From an uncultured Mucispirillum sp. (lineage in GTDB: Bacteria > Chrysiogenota > Deferribacteres > Deferribacterales > Mucispirillaceae), in contig CALUWN010000001.1 in NCBI GenBank assembly GCA_944324495.1, positions 124,001 through 188,000 of the forward strand: DNA of 64,000 bases, read 5' to 3'. Below are positions 46,086-53,806 of the stretch, piece after piece. Position 1 is the stretch's first letter, and the number at the start of each line of letters is the position of its first letter. The notes under the pieces were generated by a model. It saw nothing but the letters and a program-made list of their open reading frames with translations, was not told the origin of the DNA and searched no databases. A program made the position numbers and the translations under genes.

Positions 46086-47018
46086 TTATATAAACGCATA
46101 TATTAAACCAAGATTTTTTAGTATTCCAGATTTATAAAATTTATTGTGTACCATAGATTTTATAAAACTTATATTTCTTTTATCTCTTAATTTTATAAAT
46201 TCTTTTAATATATATTTATTACTATCAGAAAGTATATTTTCATACTGGTTATAAAAAGCTTCTGCTTGTGTAATATTTTTAAAGACCATATTTTTTAGAT
46301 TTTGTTTTCCAGTTTTTATATTTTTTAAAGCATTAAGTATTGAATTATTTTGTGCTCCTAATTGATTATTATTATGCTGCCTGTAATACATTGTAGGAAT
46401 ATTTATATATCCAATATGGCCAAAAGCAGCAGCTGTAAGCATAAGCCAGTAATCATGCATTAAAGCGTTTGAGTTGATTGTACCGCATATTTTCCTTAAA
46501 GCAGCATTAACCATAATAGTACAGCCAGAAGCAACATTTCCTATAAGCAGCCTGTTAAGAGAAAAATTATTAGTATTAAATTTTTCACTTTTATTGTGAG
46601 ATTTTGCAGTAATATTTAATTTATCATCTGTTACAAATTTATCAGTAAACACTAATATAGGGGTGTCTTTTGAATATGTATTTTCAAGTTCAATTATTTT
46701 ATTATATGTTACTTCTATTTTATTATTAAGCCATACATCATCATGGTCTGAAAACATTACATAATCTGCTTGAGAATTTTGAAATAAACTTGAAAAATTA
46801 TATTTTGCACCTTTATTAGTTTCATTTTTTAGTATGGAGATTGTATTATTATATTGCAATTTATATTCTGATAATATATTACTTGTACTATCGGTAGATA
46901 CATCATCACATATATATAGATGAAAGTCTTTATAAGTTTGGTTTATAATTGATTGCAGCTGTTCTGATATATATTTTTCAGAATTATATGTGGCCATTAA
47001 AATATCTATTTTATGCAC
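46086..47018 (-). CDS. Family 2 glycosyltransferase (rhamnosyltransferase-like)
   Basis: The 310-residue GT-A fold enzyme begins with ILMATYNSEKYISEQLQSIINQTYKDF. It has the nucleotide-sugar motif ICDDVSTDST and the metal-binding VMFSDHDDVWL near residue 90, then MHDYWLMLTAAAFG and YYRQHNNNQLG. This pattern is typical of O-antigen or capsule glycosyltransferases that act from the cytoplasm. It is not next to other polysaccharide genes, so its acceptor is unknown; LPS is a reasonable guess given the Kdo/Lpt genes. It reads very AT-rich even for this region. Confidence 0.87.
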   Translation of the reverse strand: MHKIDILMATYNSEKYISEQLQSIINQTYKDFHLYICDDVSTDSTSNILSEYKLQYNNTISILKNETNKGAKYNFSSLFQNSQADYVMFSDHDDVWLNNKIEVTYNKIIELENTYSKDTPILVFTDKFVTDDKLNITAKSHNKSEKFNTNNFSLNRLLIGNVASGCTIMVNAALRKICGTINSNALMHDYWLMLTAAAFGHIGYINIPTMYYRQHNNNQLGAQNNSILNALKNIKTGKQNLKNMVFKNITQAEAFYNQYENILSDSNKYILKEFIKLRDKRNISFIKSMVHNKFYKSGILKNLGLIYAFI

Positions 47019-47053
47019 AATATCTACCTAAAAGAAATTAATATTAATAGTTG

Positions 47054-47081
47054 ATTATATCATTGTACTTATAATTGTCAA
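47054..47081 (-). promoter_or_regulatory. Strong sigma-70-type promoter for the glycosyltransferase gene
   Basis: On the minus strand consensus TTGACA (47081-47076) and consensus TATAAT (47059-47054) are 16 bases apart. A plus-strand TATAAT at 47070-47075 within the same region could serve queE, so the divergent promoters may overlap. Confidence 0.7.
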
Positions 47082-47105
47082 TAAATTAGTGTTTAGAGGT
47101 ATTTA

Positions 47106-47807
47106 ATGCAGGCAAATATTTCCGAAATATTTTATTCAGCTCAAGGTGAGGGGAAGTATATTGGTGTTGCTCAGGTTTTTATTAGGCTTTCTGGCTGCCC
47201 ATATGACTGCCCATATTGTGATACAGATACAGATGAGAAAGATTATTTTATTGTAAATAATAATAAATATTTAAACCCAGTATCAGTAGATGAACTTTAT
47301 AATATATTAATAAAAGAGTTTGGTGATGGCAGTACTTTTCACAGCTATTCTATTACAGGTGGCGAACCACTTATGAATTATGAGTTTGTTAAGGCTCTGG
47401 CAAATAAGTTAAGGGAAAATACAAAAGCAAAAGTATTTTTAGAAACAAGCGGATTGATAACAAAATATTTTAAAGAGCTTGATGATGTATTTCATATAAT
47501 GAGTATAGATATTAAAACTCATTCTGAAAAAGTATTAAATCATCTGCCAAGCCTGCTTGAAAGCCTGTGTGATTTAAAAAATACAGATTATTATTTAAAA
47601 CTTTTACTACCTGTTGAAAATGCTAAGAAAATTATTGATTATACAGCAGAAGAGTTACATAATTATAATATAAAAAGTATAATCATTCAGCCAGTAGATA
47701 GTAAAATTACAAAAGATATACTTGATTACTTGTACAATAAGTATTATACTAATGGTATAGAGGCAAGGTTAATTCCTCAAACACATAAAATTCTTTCTAT
47801 ACCATAG
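47106..47807 (+). CDS. queE: 7-carboxy-7-deazaguanine synthase QueE
   Basis: The 233-residue radical SAM enzyme contracts the ring of 6-carboxytetrahydropterin in queuosine synthesis. It starts with the family segment IFYSAQGEGKYIGVAQVFIRL and has the Fe-S motif Cys31-x3-Cys35-x2-Cys38 (GCPYDCPYCDTD). SITGGEPLM and a conserved FLETSG follow. The usual queC and queD partners are not adjacent. It stands between a divergent glycosyltransferase and the zapB-like gene. Confidence 0.9.
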   Translation: MQANISEIFYSAQGEGKYIGVAQVFIRLSGCPYDCPYCDTDTDEKDYFIVNNNKYLNPVSVDELYNILIKEFGDGSTFHSYSITGGEPLMNYEFVKALANKLRENTKAKVFLETSGLITKYFKELDDVFHIMSIDIKTHSEKVLNHLPSLLESLCDLKNTDYYLKLLLPVENAKKIIDYTAEELHNYNIKSIIIQPVDSKITKDILDYLYNKYYTNGIEARLIPQTHKILSIP

Positions 47808-47836
47808 TTGACTTTTTACTTTAAAGGTGCTATGAT
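47808..47836 (+). promoter_or_regulatory. Extended -10 promoter for zapB-zapA (possibly leaderless)
   Basis: TTGACT at 47808-47813 and TATGAT at 47831-47836 are exactly 17 bases apart, with TGC just before the -10 as in extended -10 promoters. The expected start of transcription, about 7 bases on, falls on the A of the zapB ATG at 47843. Confidence 0.72.
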
Positions 47837-47842
47837 TAACTT

Positions 47843-48061
47843 ATGATGGTACAGGATAAATTAAATATTCTTGAAGAAAAGCTTAATAATTTACTTACTG
47901 AATATTCAAAAGTGAAGCAGGAAAGGGATGAATTGCTTAGTAAGCAGGAAGATTTAAAAAGCCACATTAAAGATATAGAAGCAGAAAACAACCTTTTAAA
48001 ACAAAGCAAAGAGGTTGTTAAAGCAAAAATAGAAAAGATGCTTCAAAAATTAGATGCTTAG
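47843..48061 (+). CDS. zapB: Small coiled-coil protein, ZapB-like
   Basis: The 72-residue protein is one continuous heptad-repeat coiled coil (LNILEEKLNNLLTEYSKVKQ, then KQEDLKSHIKDIEAENNLL), rich in Lys, Glu and Leu, like ZapB/DUF904. ZapB joins the FtsZ ring through ZapA in E. coli. The next gene, overlapping by a few bases, encodes ZapA, which supports the call. Coiled coils give weak family evidence, so the name rests partly on context. A second in-frame ATG follows the first directly. No Shine-Dalgarno sequence is visible, consistent with a leaderless transcript. Confidence 0.72.
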   Translation: MMVQDKLNILEEKLNNLLTEYSKVKQERDELLSKQEDLKSHIKDIEAENNLLKQSKEVVKAKIEKMLQKLDA

Positions 48062-48071
48062 TTGGGATAAA

Positions 48072-48341
48072 ATGAATTCTGTTGATTTAAAAGTACTTGG
48101 GCAGTCTTTAAAATTAAATGTTTCTAAAGGTGAGGAACAGTATTATAAAGATATTGCTAAAGAACTTAATGAGATGCTGGAAGAATTTTTACAAAAATCT
48201 CAACTTAGGTCTGAAATAAAAGCAGCAGTTAGTGTTGCATATAAGCTTTTATTAGATAATAAAAAGTTAAAAGAGCAACTTTCCTGCTATGATAATATTG
48301 ATAGCAAGATTGATGATTTAATTAGTAAATTAGATATTTAA
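48072..48341 (+). CDS. zapA: Cell division protein ZapA
   Basis: The 89-residue protein matches ZapA: N-terminal strand VDLKVLGQSLKLNVSKGEEQYY, read here in part, then a long helix (IAKELNEMLEEFLQ) and a C-terminal coiled coil. ZapA cross-links FtsZ filaments at midcell. ATG at 48072 follows a GGGA ribosome-like site; an in-frame ATG at 48054 inside the zapB-like gene is an alternative. Directly downstream is the 6S RNA gene, the same zapA-ssrS order found in proteobacteria. Confidence 0.85.
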   Translation: MNSVDLKVLGQSLKLNVSKGEEQYYKDIAKELNEMLEEFLQKSQLRSEIKAAVSVAYKLLLDNKKLKEQLSCYDNIDSKIDDLISKLDI

Positions 48342-48360
48342 ATAATTAAATGGAATATAT

Positions 48361-48541
48361 AATCCCCTGCGGTGTTCGCTTAGCATTACGACACGCTGGA
48401 GCCAACACTTTATAATTTTTTGTTGCGATGCATGTTGTGGTGTGCAGGTCGGGCTTGTACTCGAAAGCCTAAAGCAACACAGAGCGACACCTGTTTACAA
48501 CAGGCTACAGTGTCCATTGCAATACGGCATATGCGGGGGTT
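48361..48541 (+). ncRNA. ssrS: 6S RNA
   Basis: This roughly 180-base stretch is far richer in G and C than its flanks. It matches 6S RNA: a 5' arm CCCCTGCGGTGTTCG and a 3' arm near CGGCATATGCGGGGG that pair as a closing stem, and GAGCC near 48400. The downstream arm carries CGGGCTTGTACTCGAAAGCC (48450-48469), like the 3' half of the E. coli RNA. 6S RNA mimics an open promoter and sequesters sigma-70 RNA polymerase in stationary phase. Position after zapA and near the 5-FCL gene is the conserved ssrS neighbourhood. A TATAAT at 48358-48363 overlaps the predicted 5' arm, so the exact 5' end is uncertain. No clear terminator is seen after it. Confidence 0.88.
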
Positions 48542-48604
48542 AAAAAATTATTTCGTTGTTTGATAAAAACACGGATTTTTATAGATTTATCGGATATTTT
48601 TTAA

Positions 48605-49816
48605 ATGAATTTAGCTGATGCAATGCGTCCGCAAACATTTGATGATATAGTTGGTCAGGAACATTTAACGTCTTCTGGCTCCTTATTAATATCGTTAATA
48701 GAAAGCGCATCTTTTGATTCTATTATGTTTGTTGGTCCACCGGGGACTGGAAAAACTAGTATGGCAGAGGTTACTGGCAGGGTGATTAGTGCGCCAGTAT
48801 ATAAAATTCATGCTGCTGTTAGTGGTGCAGCTGAACTGAAAAAACTTTCAGAGCAGGCTGCTTTTGAACGTAATATAATAGTTTTTATAGATGAAATTCA
48901 TAGATACAATAAATCTCAGCAGGATATCCTATTAAAATTAATTGATGATAGGAAAGTCAAGCTAATTGGTGCTTCAGCCGAAAATCCGTACTTTAATCTT
49001 ATACCCGCTTTACGCTCAAGAAGTATTATGTTTAGGTTTAATGCGTTAAGTGATGAGGCTTTTGAGAAACTTTATATGAAAGCTGTGCCTTATTTAAAAG
49101 AGCAGCATAGTGTTTCTGAAATAGCTGAAAATGGTGTATTAAAGCATATTATTGCTTTATCACAAGGGGATAGCAGAAGATTTTTAAATCTTTTAGAAAT
49201 ATCTGCCTTAACAGGTTCTAAAGATAATGGTGTTTTAACTCTTTCTACAAAAGAGATTGAAAACCTGATGCCTGTTAATAATTTTTCAGACGATGAGTTT
49301 TATGACAATTTATCAGCAATGATTAAAAGTATTAGGGGAAGCGACCCTGATGCTGCATTATTATGGTGTTTTAAATTAATAAAAAATGGGGTTGCACCTG
49401 AAGCTGTATTTAGAAGGCTTATGATTTCAGCTTCGGAAGATGTGGGAAATGCTTTTCCTGATGGGCAGGTTTTTGTGAATGCATGTTATAATTCTTTTAT
49501 GAATGTAGGTATTCCTGAAGGTTATATTATTCTTGCTCATGCTGTTACATTTCTTGCCAGCTGCCCAAAAAGTAATAGAAGTTATAACGGTTATCATGGT
49601 GTTATGGATTATTTAAAAAACCATGAGCCTGTAGTGCCTGAAAACATAAGGCAAAACCCCAAAGGGTATAAATATCCTTTTGATTACGGTAATTTTGTAA
49701 AGCAAAAATATATGCAGGAAAACCTTTTGTTTTATAACCCATCTGACTTTGGGTTTGAGCAAAAAATAAAAGAACGACTGCATAAATTATGGCATAATTT
49801 TAAAGATTATGAATAA
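48605..49816 (+). CDS. rarA: Replication-associated recombination protein RarA (MgsA)
   Basis: The 403-residue AAA+ clamp-loader-like ATPase has the N-terminal LADAMRPQTFDDIVGQEHL, Walker A GPPGTGKT at 44-51, Walker B VFIDEIHRYNKSQQD, LIGASAENPYF with sensor 1, and the C-terminal MgsA tetramerisation part (YPFDYGNFVKQKY). It acts at stalled forks. It is placed between the 6S RNA gene and the 5-FCL gene, with an 8-base overlap to the latter. The ATG has no clear ribosome site. A weak promoter (TTGTTT 48556-48561, TATAGA 48580-48585, 18-base gap) lies upstream. Confidence 0.93.
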   Translation: MNLADAMRPQTFDDIVGQEHLTSSGSLLISLIESASFDSIMFVGPPGTGKTSMAEVTGRVISAPVYKIHAAVSGAAELKKLSEQAAFERNIIVFIDEIHRYNKSQQDILLKLIDDRKVKLIGASAENPYFNLIPALRSRSIMFRFNALSDEAFEKLYMKAVPYLKEQHSVSEIAENGVLKHIIALSQGDSRRFLNLLEISALTGSKDNGVLTLSTKEIENLMPVNNFSDDEFYDNLSAMIKSIRGSDPDAALLWCFKLIKNGVAPEAVFRRLMISASEDVGNAFPDGQVFVNACYNSFMNVGIPEGYIILAHAVTFLASCPKSNRSYNGYHGVMDYLKNHEPVVPENIRQNPKGYKYPFDYGNFVKQKYMQENLLFYNPSDFGFEQKIKERLHKLWHNFKDYE

Positions 49817-50354
49817 GGATATTTTACGCAGACAAATTTTAAAACAGAGAGATTTATTGCCAGAAAGTACAGTAATGGAAAAATCCGCTGTTATTATTGA
49901 CAGGTTTTGTGAAAAATACTCTTATTTAACTACTTTTCTTCTTTATTACCCTTTAGGTAAAGAAGTTAGTACAATAAATCTTATAAAAAAGCTTAATGCA
50001 TTGGAAAAACATATTTATCTTCCTGTAGTATGTGGAGATAAAATGGAATTTAGGAAGTTTGAAACTTTTGAAAGTTTAAAAAAAGGCAGATTTGGAATAT
50101 ATGAGCCAGCAGGCAAACTTCTTGATGTAACACCCGATATTATGTGTGTTCCCGGTGTTGTTTTTGATGAAGAATGTAACCGTATTGGTTATGGTGGCGG
50201 GTTTTATGATAAGTATTTATCGGCAGGTGGTACTTTTATAAAATCAGCCTTAGCTTATGATTTTCAAGTAGTGGATAAAATTGAAACGGAATGTTTTGAT
50301 ATTCCTGTAGATGAAATATTTACAGATAAACGAGTTATTAGTAGGAGGATATAA
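49809..50354 (+). CDS. fthC: 5-formyltetrahydrofolate cyclo-ligase
   Basis: The 181-residue 5-FCL family protein opens with [14 protein letters not shown] and has [16 protein letters not shown]. The closing catalytic part is [24 protein letters not shown]. It converts 5-formyl-THF to 5,10-methenyl-THF, returning an inactive folate to the pool. In proteobacteria this gene (ygfA) follows ssrS directly; here rarA has come between. It overlaps rarA by 8 bases and its TAA overlaps the RNase Y ATG. Confidence 0.93.
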   Translation: MNKDILRRQILKQRDLLPESTVMEKSAVIIDRFCEKYSYLTTFLLYYPLGKEVSTINLIKKLNALEKHIYLPVVCGDKMEFRKFETFESLKKGRFGIYEPAGKLLDVTPDIMCVPGVVFDEECNRIGYGGGFYDKYLSAGGTFIKSALAYDFQVVDKIETECFDIPVDEIFTDKRVISRRI

Positions 50355-51910
50355 TGGGTTATATTGCAATAATAGGACCTGTTTGCGTACTTGTTGGTTT
50401 GGTGGTTGGCTACTTGTTCGCAAAAAAATTAAAAGAAGAAGAAAATAAAAAATTAAACAATACTGCTGAAGATATAATCTCTAAAGCAAAAAAGGAAGGC
50501 GAAGAAATTATTAAGGAAGCTAAACTTGAGTCTAAAGAGATTATTTTTAGAGGCAGGCAGGATTTAGAAAAAGAAATTAAAGAGAAAAAGAAAGATATCA
50601 GCCATATTGAGCGTAAACTTGAGGTTAGGGAAGAATCTTTAGAAAAGAAAATGGAAGCAGCTCTTAAAAAAGAAGAGCAGCTTGTAAAACGTGACCAAGA
50701 GTTTGATAAACGTATGAAGGATATTGATGTTTTAAAAGCAAAAAACGAAGAAATCAAACAAAACCTTATAAAAGAAGTTGAACGCGTTGCCTGCATGACA
50801 GGTGAAGAAGCTAAAAAAATGCTTATGGTTCAGATGATTGATGAAGCAAAAAAAGATGCTGCCAGGTCAATTAGAGAGCTTGAAGAAGAAGCTAAAAACG
50901 AATCAGAAAAAAGAGCAAGAAGCATTATTTCAACAGCTATTCAACGTTGTGCGTCTGAATTTACAAATGATATAACTGTTACTTTAGTAAACCTTCCAAG
51001 TGACGAGATGAAAGGTAGAATAATTGGTAGAGAAGGTAGAAATATTAGAACCTTTGAAACTATTACAGGTGTTGATATAATAGTTGATGATACACCAGAA
51101 GCAGTTATTTTATCATCATATGACCCATTTCGCAGAGAAACTGCAAAATTAACTTTAGAGAAATTAATCACAGATGGAAGAATTCACCCTGCAAGAATTG
51201 AAGAGCTTCATCAAAAAAGCAGGCAGGAAATGGATAAGTATATTTTAGAACTGGGTGAAGAAACAGTTTTTAACTTAGGTATCCATAATATTAGTCAGGA
51301 AATTTTAAAACTTATTGGCAGGCTTAAATATAGAACAAGTTATGGTCAAAATGTATTAGGCCATTCTATTGAAGTTGCGACTATTGCAGGTATTATGGCA
51401 GCAGAACTTGGGCTTGACCCAAAAATTGCAAAACGTGCAGGCTTGCTCCATGATATTGGTAAAGCAATTGACTATGAAGCAGAAGGCTCTCACACTACAA
51501 TAGGTGTGGAAGTTGCTAAAAAGAATAAGGAGGACTGGCGTGTAATTAACGCAATTGCCAGCCATCATGGCGAAGAAGAGTTTAAATGTATTGAAGCTAT
51601 TTTAGTGCAGGCAAGTGATGCAATATCAGCATCTCGTCCGGGAGCAAGACGCGAAGTATTAGAAAGCTATATAAAACGACTAGAGCAGCTTGAAGAAGTG
51701 GCATCATCTTTTGATGGTGTAGCAAAATCGTTTGCTATTCAAGCAGGCAGGGAAGTTCGTATTATTGTAGAGCCAGATAAAGTAAACGATGATGGCTTAG
51801 TAATGCTTTCAAAGGATATTTCTAAAAAAGTGGAAGAAGAGCTTACATATCCGGGGCAGATAAAAGTAATGGTTATACGAGAATCTCGTGCAATAGAATA
51901 TGCTAAATAA
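50354..51910 (+). CDS. rny: Ribonuclease Y
   Basis: The 518-residue membrane-anchored endoribonuclease has an N-terminal helix (about 3-22) and a long Lys/Glu coiled coil (about 25-190). A KH domain with the loop [13 protein letters not shown] follows near 219-231, and an HD domain with [20 protein letters not shown] near 363-382. RNase Y starts mRNA decay in many bacteria lacking RNase E. An AGGAGG site precedes the ATG. The antisense frames here are composition shadows. A large hairpin follows the gene. Confidence 0.96.
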   Translation: MGYIAIIGPVCVLVGLVVGYLFAKKLKEEENKKLNNTAEDIISKAKKEGEEIIKEAKLESKEIIFRGRQDLEKEIKEKKKDISHIERKLEVREESLEKKMEAALKKEEQLVKRDQEFDKRMKDIDVLKAKNEEIKQNLIKEVERVACMTGEEAKKMLMVQMIDEAKKDAARSIRELEEEAKNESEKRARSIISTAIQRCASEFTNDITVTLVNLPSDEMKGRIIGREGRNIRTFETITGVDIIVDDTPEAVILSSYDPFRRETAKLTLEKLITDGRIHPARIEELHQKSRQEMDKYILELGEETVFNLGIHNISQEILKLIGRLKYRTSYGQNVLGHSIEVATIAGIMAAELGLDPKIAKRAGLLHDIGKAIDYEAEGSHTTIGVEVAKKNKEDWRVINAIASHHGEEEFKCIEAILVQASDAISASRPGARREVLESYIKRLEQLEEVASSFDGVAKSFAIQAGREVRIIVEPDKVNDDGLVMLSKDISKKVEEELTYPGQIKVMVIRESRAIEYAK

Positions 51911-51941
51911 ATTTTTTATAAATAAAAGCCAGATTTAATAT

Positions 51942-51984
51942 GAGATGAACCCCATTTATTGGACAAATGAATGGGGTTCGCCTC
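51942..51984 (+). terminator. Large hairpin downstream of rny
   Basis: GAACCCCATTTATT (51947-51960) pairs with AATGAATGGGGTTC (51966-51979), one G-U pair, around a 5-base loop. GAG/CTC extends it across a 2x2 internal loop. The T-rich tract (TTTTTTTATTTATTTTTT) starts only about 12 bases later, so it is an atypical intrinsic terminator or an RNA 3'-end stabiliser. Confidence 0.55.
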
Positions 51985-52124
51985 ACAAACAACCACTTTT
52001 TTTATTTATTTTTTCGCAATCGTTTTTAGAATTTACTCTCATAAGCCATTATAAGCGAATGCGAAAGTTAGTAAAATATTAATAGTTTTTATCCATATTT
52101 AGGAGCTAAAGTTATATTATCACT

Positions 52125-52260
52125 GAGCGACTTATTTCATACGCAGTGTTTTTTGCGTAATGGTTATGGAATTTTTGTTTGAGTATTACTAATGTTTTTT
52201 ATTAGTAATGCGAGTTCAAATTTCATATGGAGAAAAAAACACGGAGTGGTTATGGAATTT
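52125..52260 (+). repeat. Pair of degenerate ~50-base direct repeats
   Basis: 52125-52174 and 52210-52260 align end to end. Both have TTTCATA near the start and both end with the identical 14 bases TGGTTATGGAATTT (52161-52174, 52247-52260). Between them lies a perfect 9-bp inverted repeat (ATTACTAAT 52185-52193, ATTAGTAAT 52201-52209). Each shared block begins a tiny frame (8 and 9 codons) starting ATG-GAA-TTT; these are probably chance. Confidence 0.6.
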
Positions 52261-52340
52261 GGAGACGAAGGGATAATATAACATTTCTACACATTTTTGA
52301 GATTTTCGGCGTAAAAATATGGAAAGGTAAAAATATGGCA

Positions 52341-52469
52341 GTAAGATATTAATAGATTATACTTAATTTTAATATATCTGAAACTGTTATATTTTTTAAG
52401 TTTACAATTTCATTTTCTTACGCTCAATATTACACAGTAGTAATATCAATAATCTATTAATAATATTAC
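52341..52469. repeat. Long inverted repeat, ends GTAAnATATTAATAGATTAT
   Basis: 52341-52360 and the reverse complement of 52449-52469 match over about 20 bases, with an exact 13-base core (52348-52360 and 52449-52461). The 88 bases between show no gene. A third partial copy (GTAAAATATTAATAG) lies at 52071-52085. The layout resembles a small non-autonomous element, but the AT-rich composition makes chance similarity possible. Confidence 0.45.
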
Positions 52470-52495
52470 AACCCTATACAATTAAAAAGGTTAAA

Positions 52496-52535
52496 AGAAA
52501 CTGCTTCGCCTACTATCGTAGGCTCTGAATGACAG
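52496..52535 (-). repeat. Palindromic interspersed element, GTCATTC-type
   Basis: Read on the minus strand this 40-base stretch is CTGTCATTCAGAGCC, then a 6-bp hairpin (GCCTAC 52508-52513 with GTAGGC 52518-52523, loop TATC), then GCGAAGCAGTTTC. It resembles the GTCATTCTGAGC...GAAGAATCT repeats scattered through many bacterial genomes. Family membership is by my recollection of that consensus. Confidence 0.5.
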
Positions 52536-52622
52536 TTATTGTAATTGTTTCTATTTTTACATATATTATCAAGTAGTTATAGCATTTTTTAATAAAAATG
52601 TGGGTGAAGTAAAAATATTATA

Positions 52623-52651
52623 TTGACAAAAATAATGCTTATCTATAATAT
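52623..52651 (+). promoter_or_regulatory. Strong sigma-70-type promoter for carA-carB
   Basis: TTGACA at 52623-52628 is followed by TATAAT at 52644-52649 (15 bases) overlapping TAATAT at 52646-52651 (17 bases). The transcript would start near 52657. A small inverted repeat, CCTAAA (52664-52669) and TTTAGG (52675-52680), lies just inside the leader and could be an operator or short hairpin. Confidence 0.72.
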
Positions 52652-52701
52652 ACTGAAGTTTTGCCTAAAATTAATTTAGGATATTAAATATGGAGTAAAT
52701 A

Positions 52702-53805
52702 ATGGAATACAGCTGGAAAGAAAAACGCAAAAAATCTGCTTTTCTTGCTCTTGAAAATGGAGAAATATTTAAAGGATATTCTTTCGGAGCAAAAGTGGAT
52801 AAGCTTGGAGAAACTGTTTTTAATACAGGTATGAGCGGCTATGAAGGAATTATTAGTGACCCATCATATGCAGGGCAGTTCGTATCATTAACTGCACCAG
52901 AAATAGGTAACTATGGTGTTGATTTAAATTATTTAGAATCTCGCAGTCTTTTCTTAAATGGTTTAATTGTTTGTAATATAAATGAACCATCTAACTTTTC
53001 TTCTCAAATTAGCTTACAAGAAATGCTTAAAAAACACAATATTCCAGCTATTGCAGGTATTGATGTAAGGCGTCTTACATTAATGATTAGAGAGCAGGGC
53101 TCATTAAAAGGTTATCTTCACTGCTCAGATGAAAATATTTCTTATGATGAAGCAGTAGAAAAAGCAAGAGCATGGGAAGGGCTTGATAACCAAGACTATG
53201 CTAAAAAAGTTACAGCTGGGGAAGTTTTTAAATGGAACGAAACTGGTACATATAAAATAGCAGCTTATGATTTTGGTATTAAATATAATATATTAAGGAG
53301 CTTAGCAGCTCATGATATGCAGGTAACAGTAGTACCTGCTGGGTATGACCCTAAAAAAGTAATGGAAATGAATGTTGATGGCGTGTTTTTATCAAATGGC
53401 CCAGCAGACCCATCTTCACTTACTTATGCAATAGAAGCAGCAAAATATTTTACAGGTAAAAAACCTTTAATGGGTATATGTTTGGGGCATCAGATTATGG
53501 GAATATCTGCAGGCTGCTCTTGTTACAGGCTTAAATTTGGCCATCATGGTTTAAATCATCCTGTAAAAAACCTGCTTAATAATCAAGTGGAAATCACTTC
53601 TCAAAACCATAACTTTGCTTTATCTATGGATAATATACCATCTTGCTTAGAAGTAACACATATTAATATGAATGATAATACAGTAGAAGGTATCAGGCAT
53701 AAAACAGAACCATTTTTTAGTGTGCAGTATCACCCAGAAGCAGCACCGGGACCAAATGATTCTCTTTATCTTTTTGAAATTTTTAGAAAAATGATGGAGC
53801 GTTAA
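52702..53805 (+). CDS. carA: Carbamoyl-phosphate synthase small subunit
   Basis: The 367-residue glutaminase subunit supplies ammonia to CarB for pyrimidine and arginine synthesis. The N-terminal domain shows [15 protein letters not shown] and [20 protein letters not shown]. The class I amidotransferase domain has the intact nucleophile MGICLGHQ (Cys260), QNHNFALS, and YHPEAAPGP with His344 and Glu346. This intact triad contrasts with the altered one in PyrG of the same window. It has its own promoter and is followed after 1 base by carB. Confidence 0.96.
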   Translation: MEYSWKEKRKKSAFLALENGEIFKGYSFGAKVDKLGETVFNTGMSGYEGIISDPSYAGQFVSLTAPEIGNYGVDLNYLESRSLFLNGLIVCNINEPSNFSSQISLQEMLKKHNIPAIAGIDVRRLTLMIREQGSLKGYLHCSDENISYDEAVEKARAWEGLDNQDYAKKVTAGEVFKWNETGTYKIAAYDFGIKYNILRSLAAHDMQVTVVPAGYDPKKVMEMNVDGVFLSNGPADPSSLTYAIEAAKYFTGKKPLMGICLGHQIMGISAGCSCYRLKFGHHGLNHPVKNLLNNQVEITSQNHNFALSMDNIPSCLEVTHINMNDNTVEGIRHKTEPFFSVQYHPEAAPGPNDSLYLFEIFRKMMER

Positions 53806-53806
53806 A

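Larger units (their letters stand above)
51911..52701. other. Gene-free, repeat-bearing region between rny and carA
   Basis: No protein of credible length and no tRNA, rRNA, tmRNA or SRP RNA signature is seen in these 791 bases. They contain a large hairpin after rny, a degenerate pair of 50-base direct repeats, a 20-base inverted repeat about 90 bases apart with a third partial copy, a short palindromic CATTCAGAG-type element and the carA promoter. It is by far the longest non-coding gap in the window. It may be a decayed mobile element or a regulatory or chromosome-structure region; I cannot tell which. Confidence 0.75.

Noticed and set aside
50410-50796. 128-codon Ser/Phe-rich minus-strand frame opposite the rny coiled coil
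   Set aside because: The composition is the mirror of Lys/Glu-rich codons of the coiled coil and not a real protein.
52161-52280. Two mini-genes starting ATG-GAA-TTT in the rny-carA gap
   Set aside because: They are only 8 and 9 codons, lack ribosome sites, and arise from the repeated 14-mer; no evidence for translation.
51911-52701. CRISPR array in the rny-carA gap
   Set aside because: There are only two degenerate direct repeats and one inverted pair, with no regular spacing, no set of unique spacers and no cas genes in the window.
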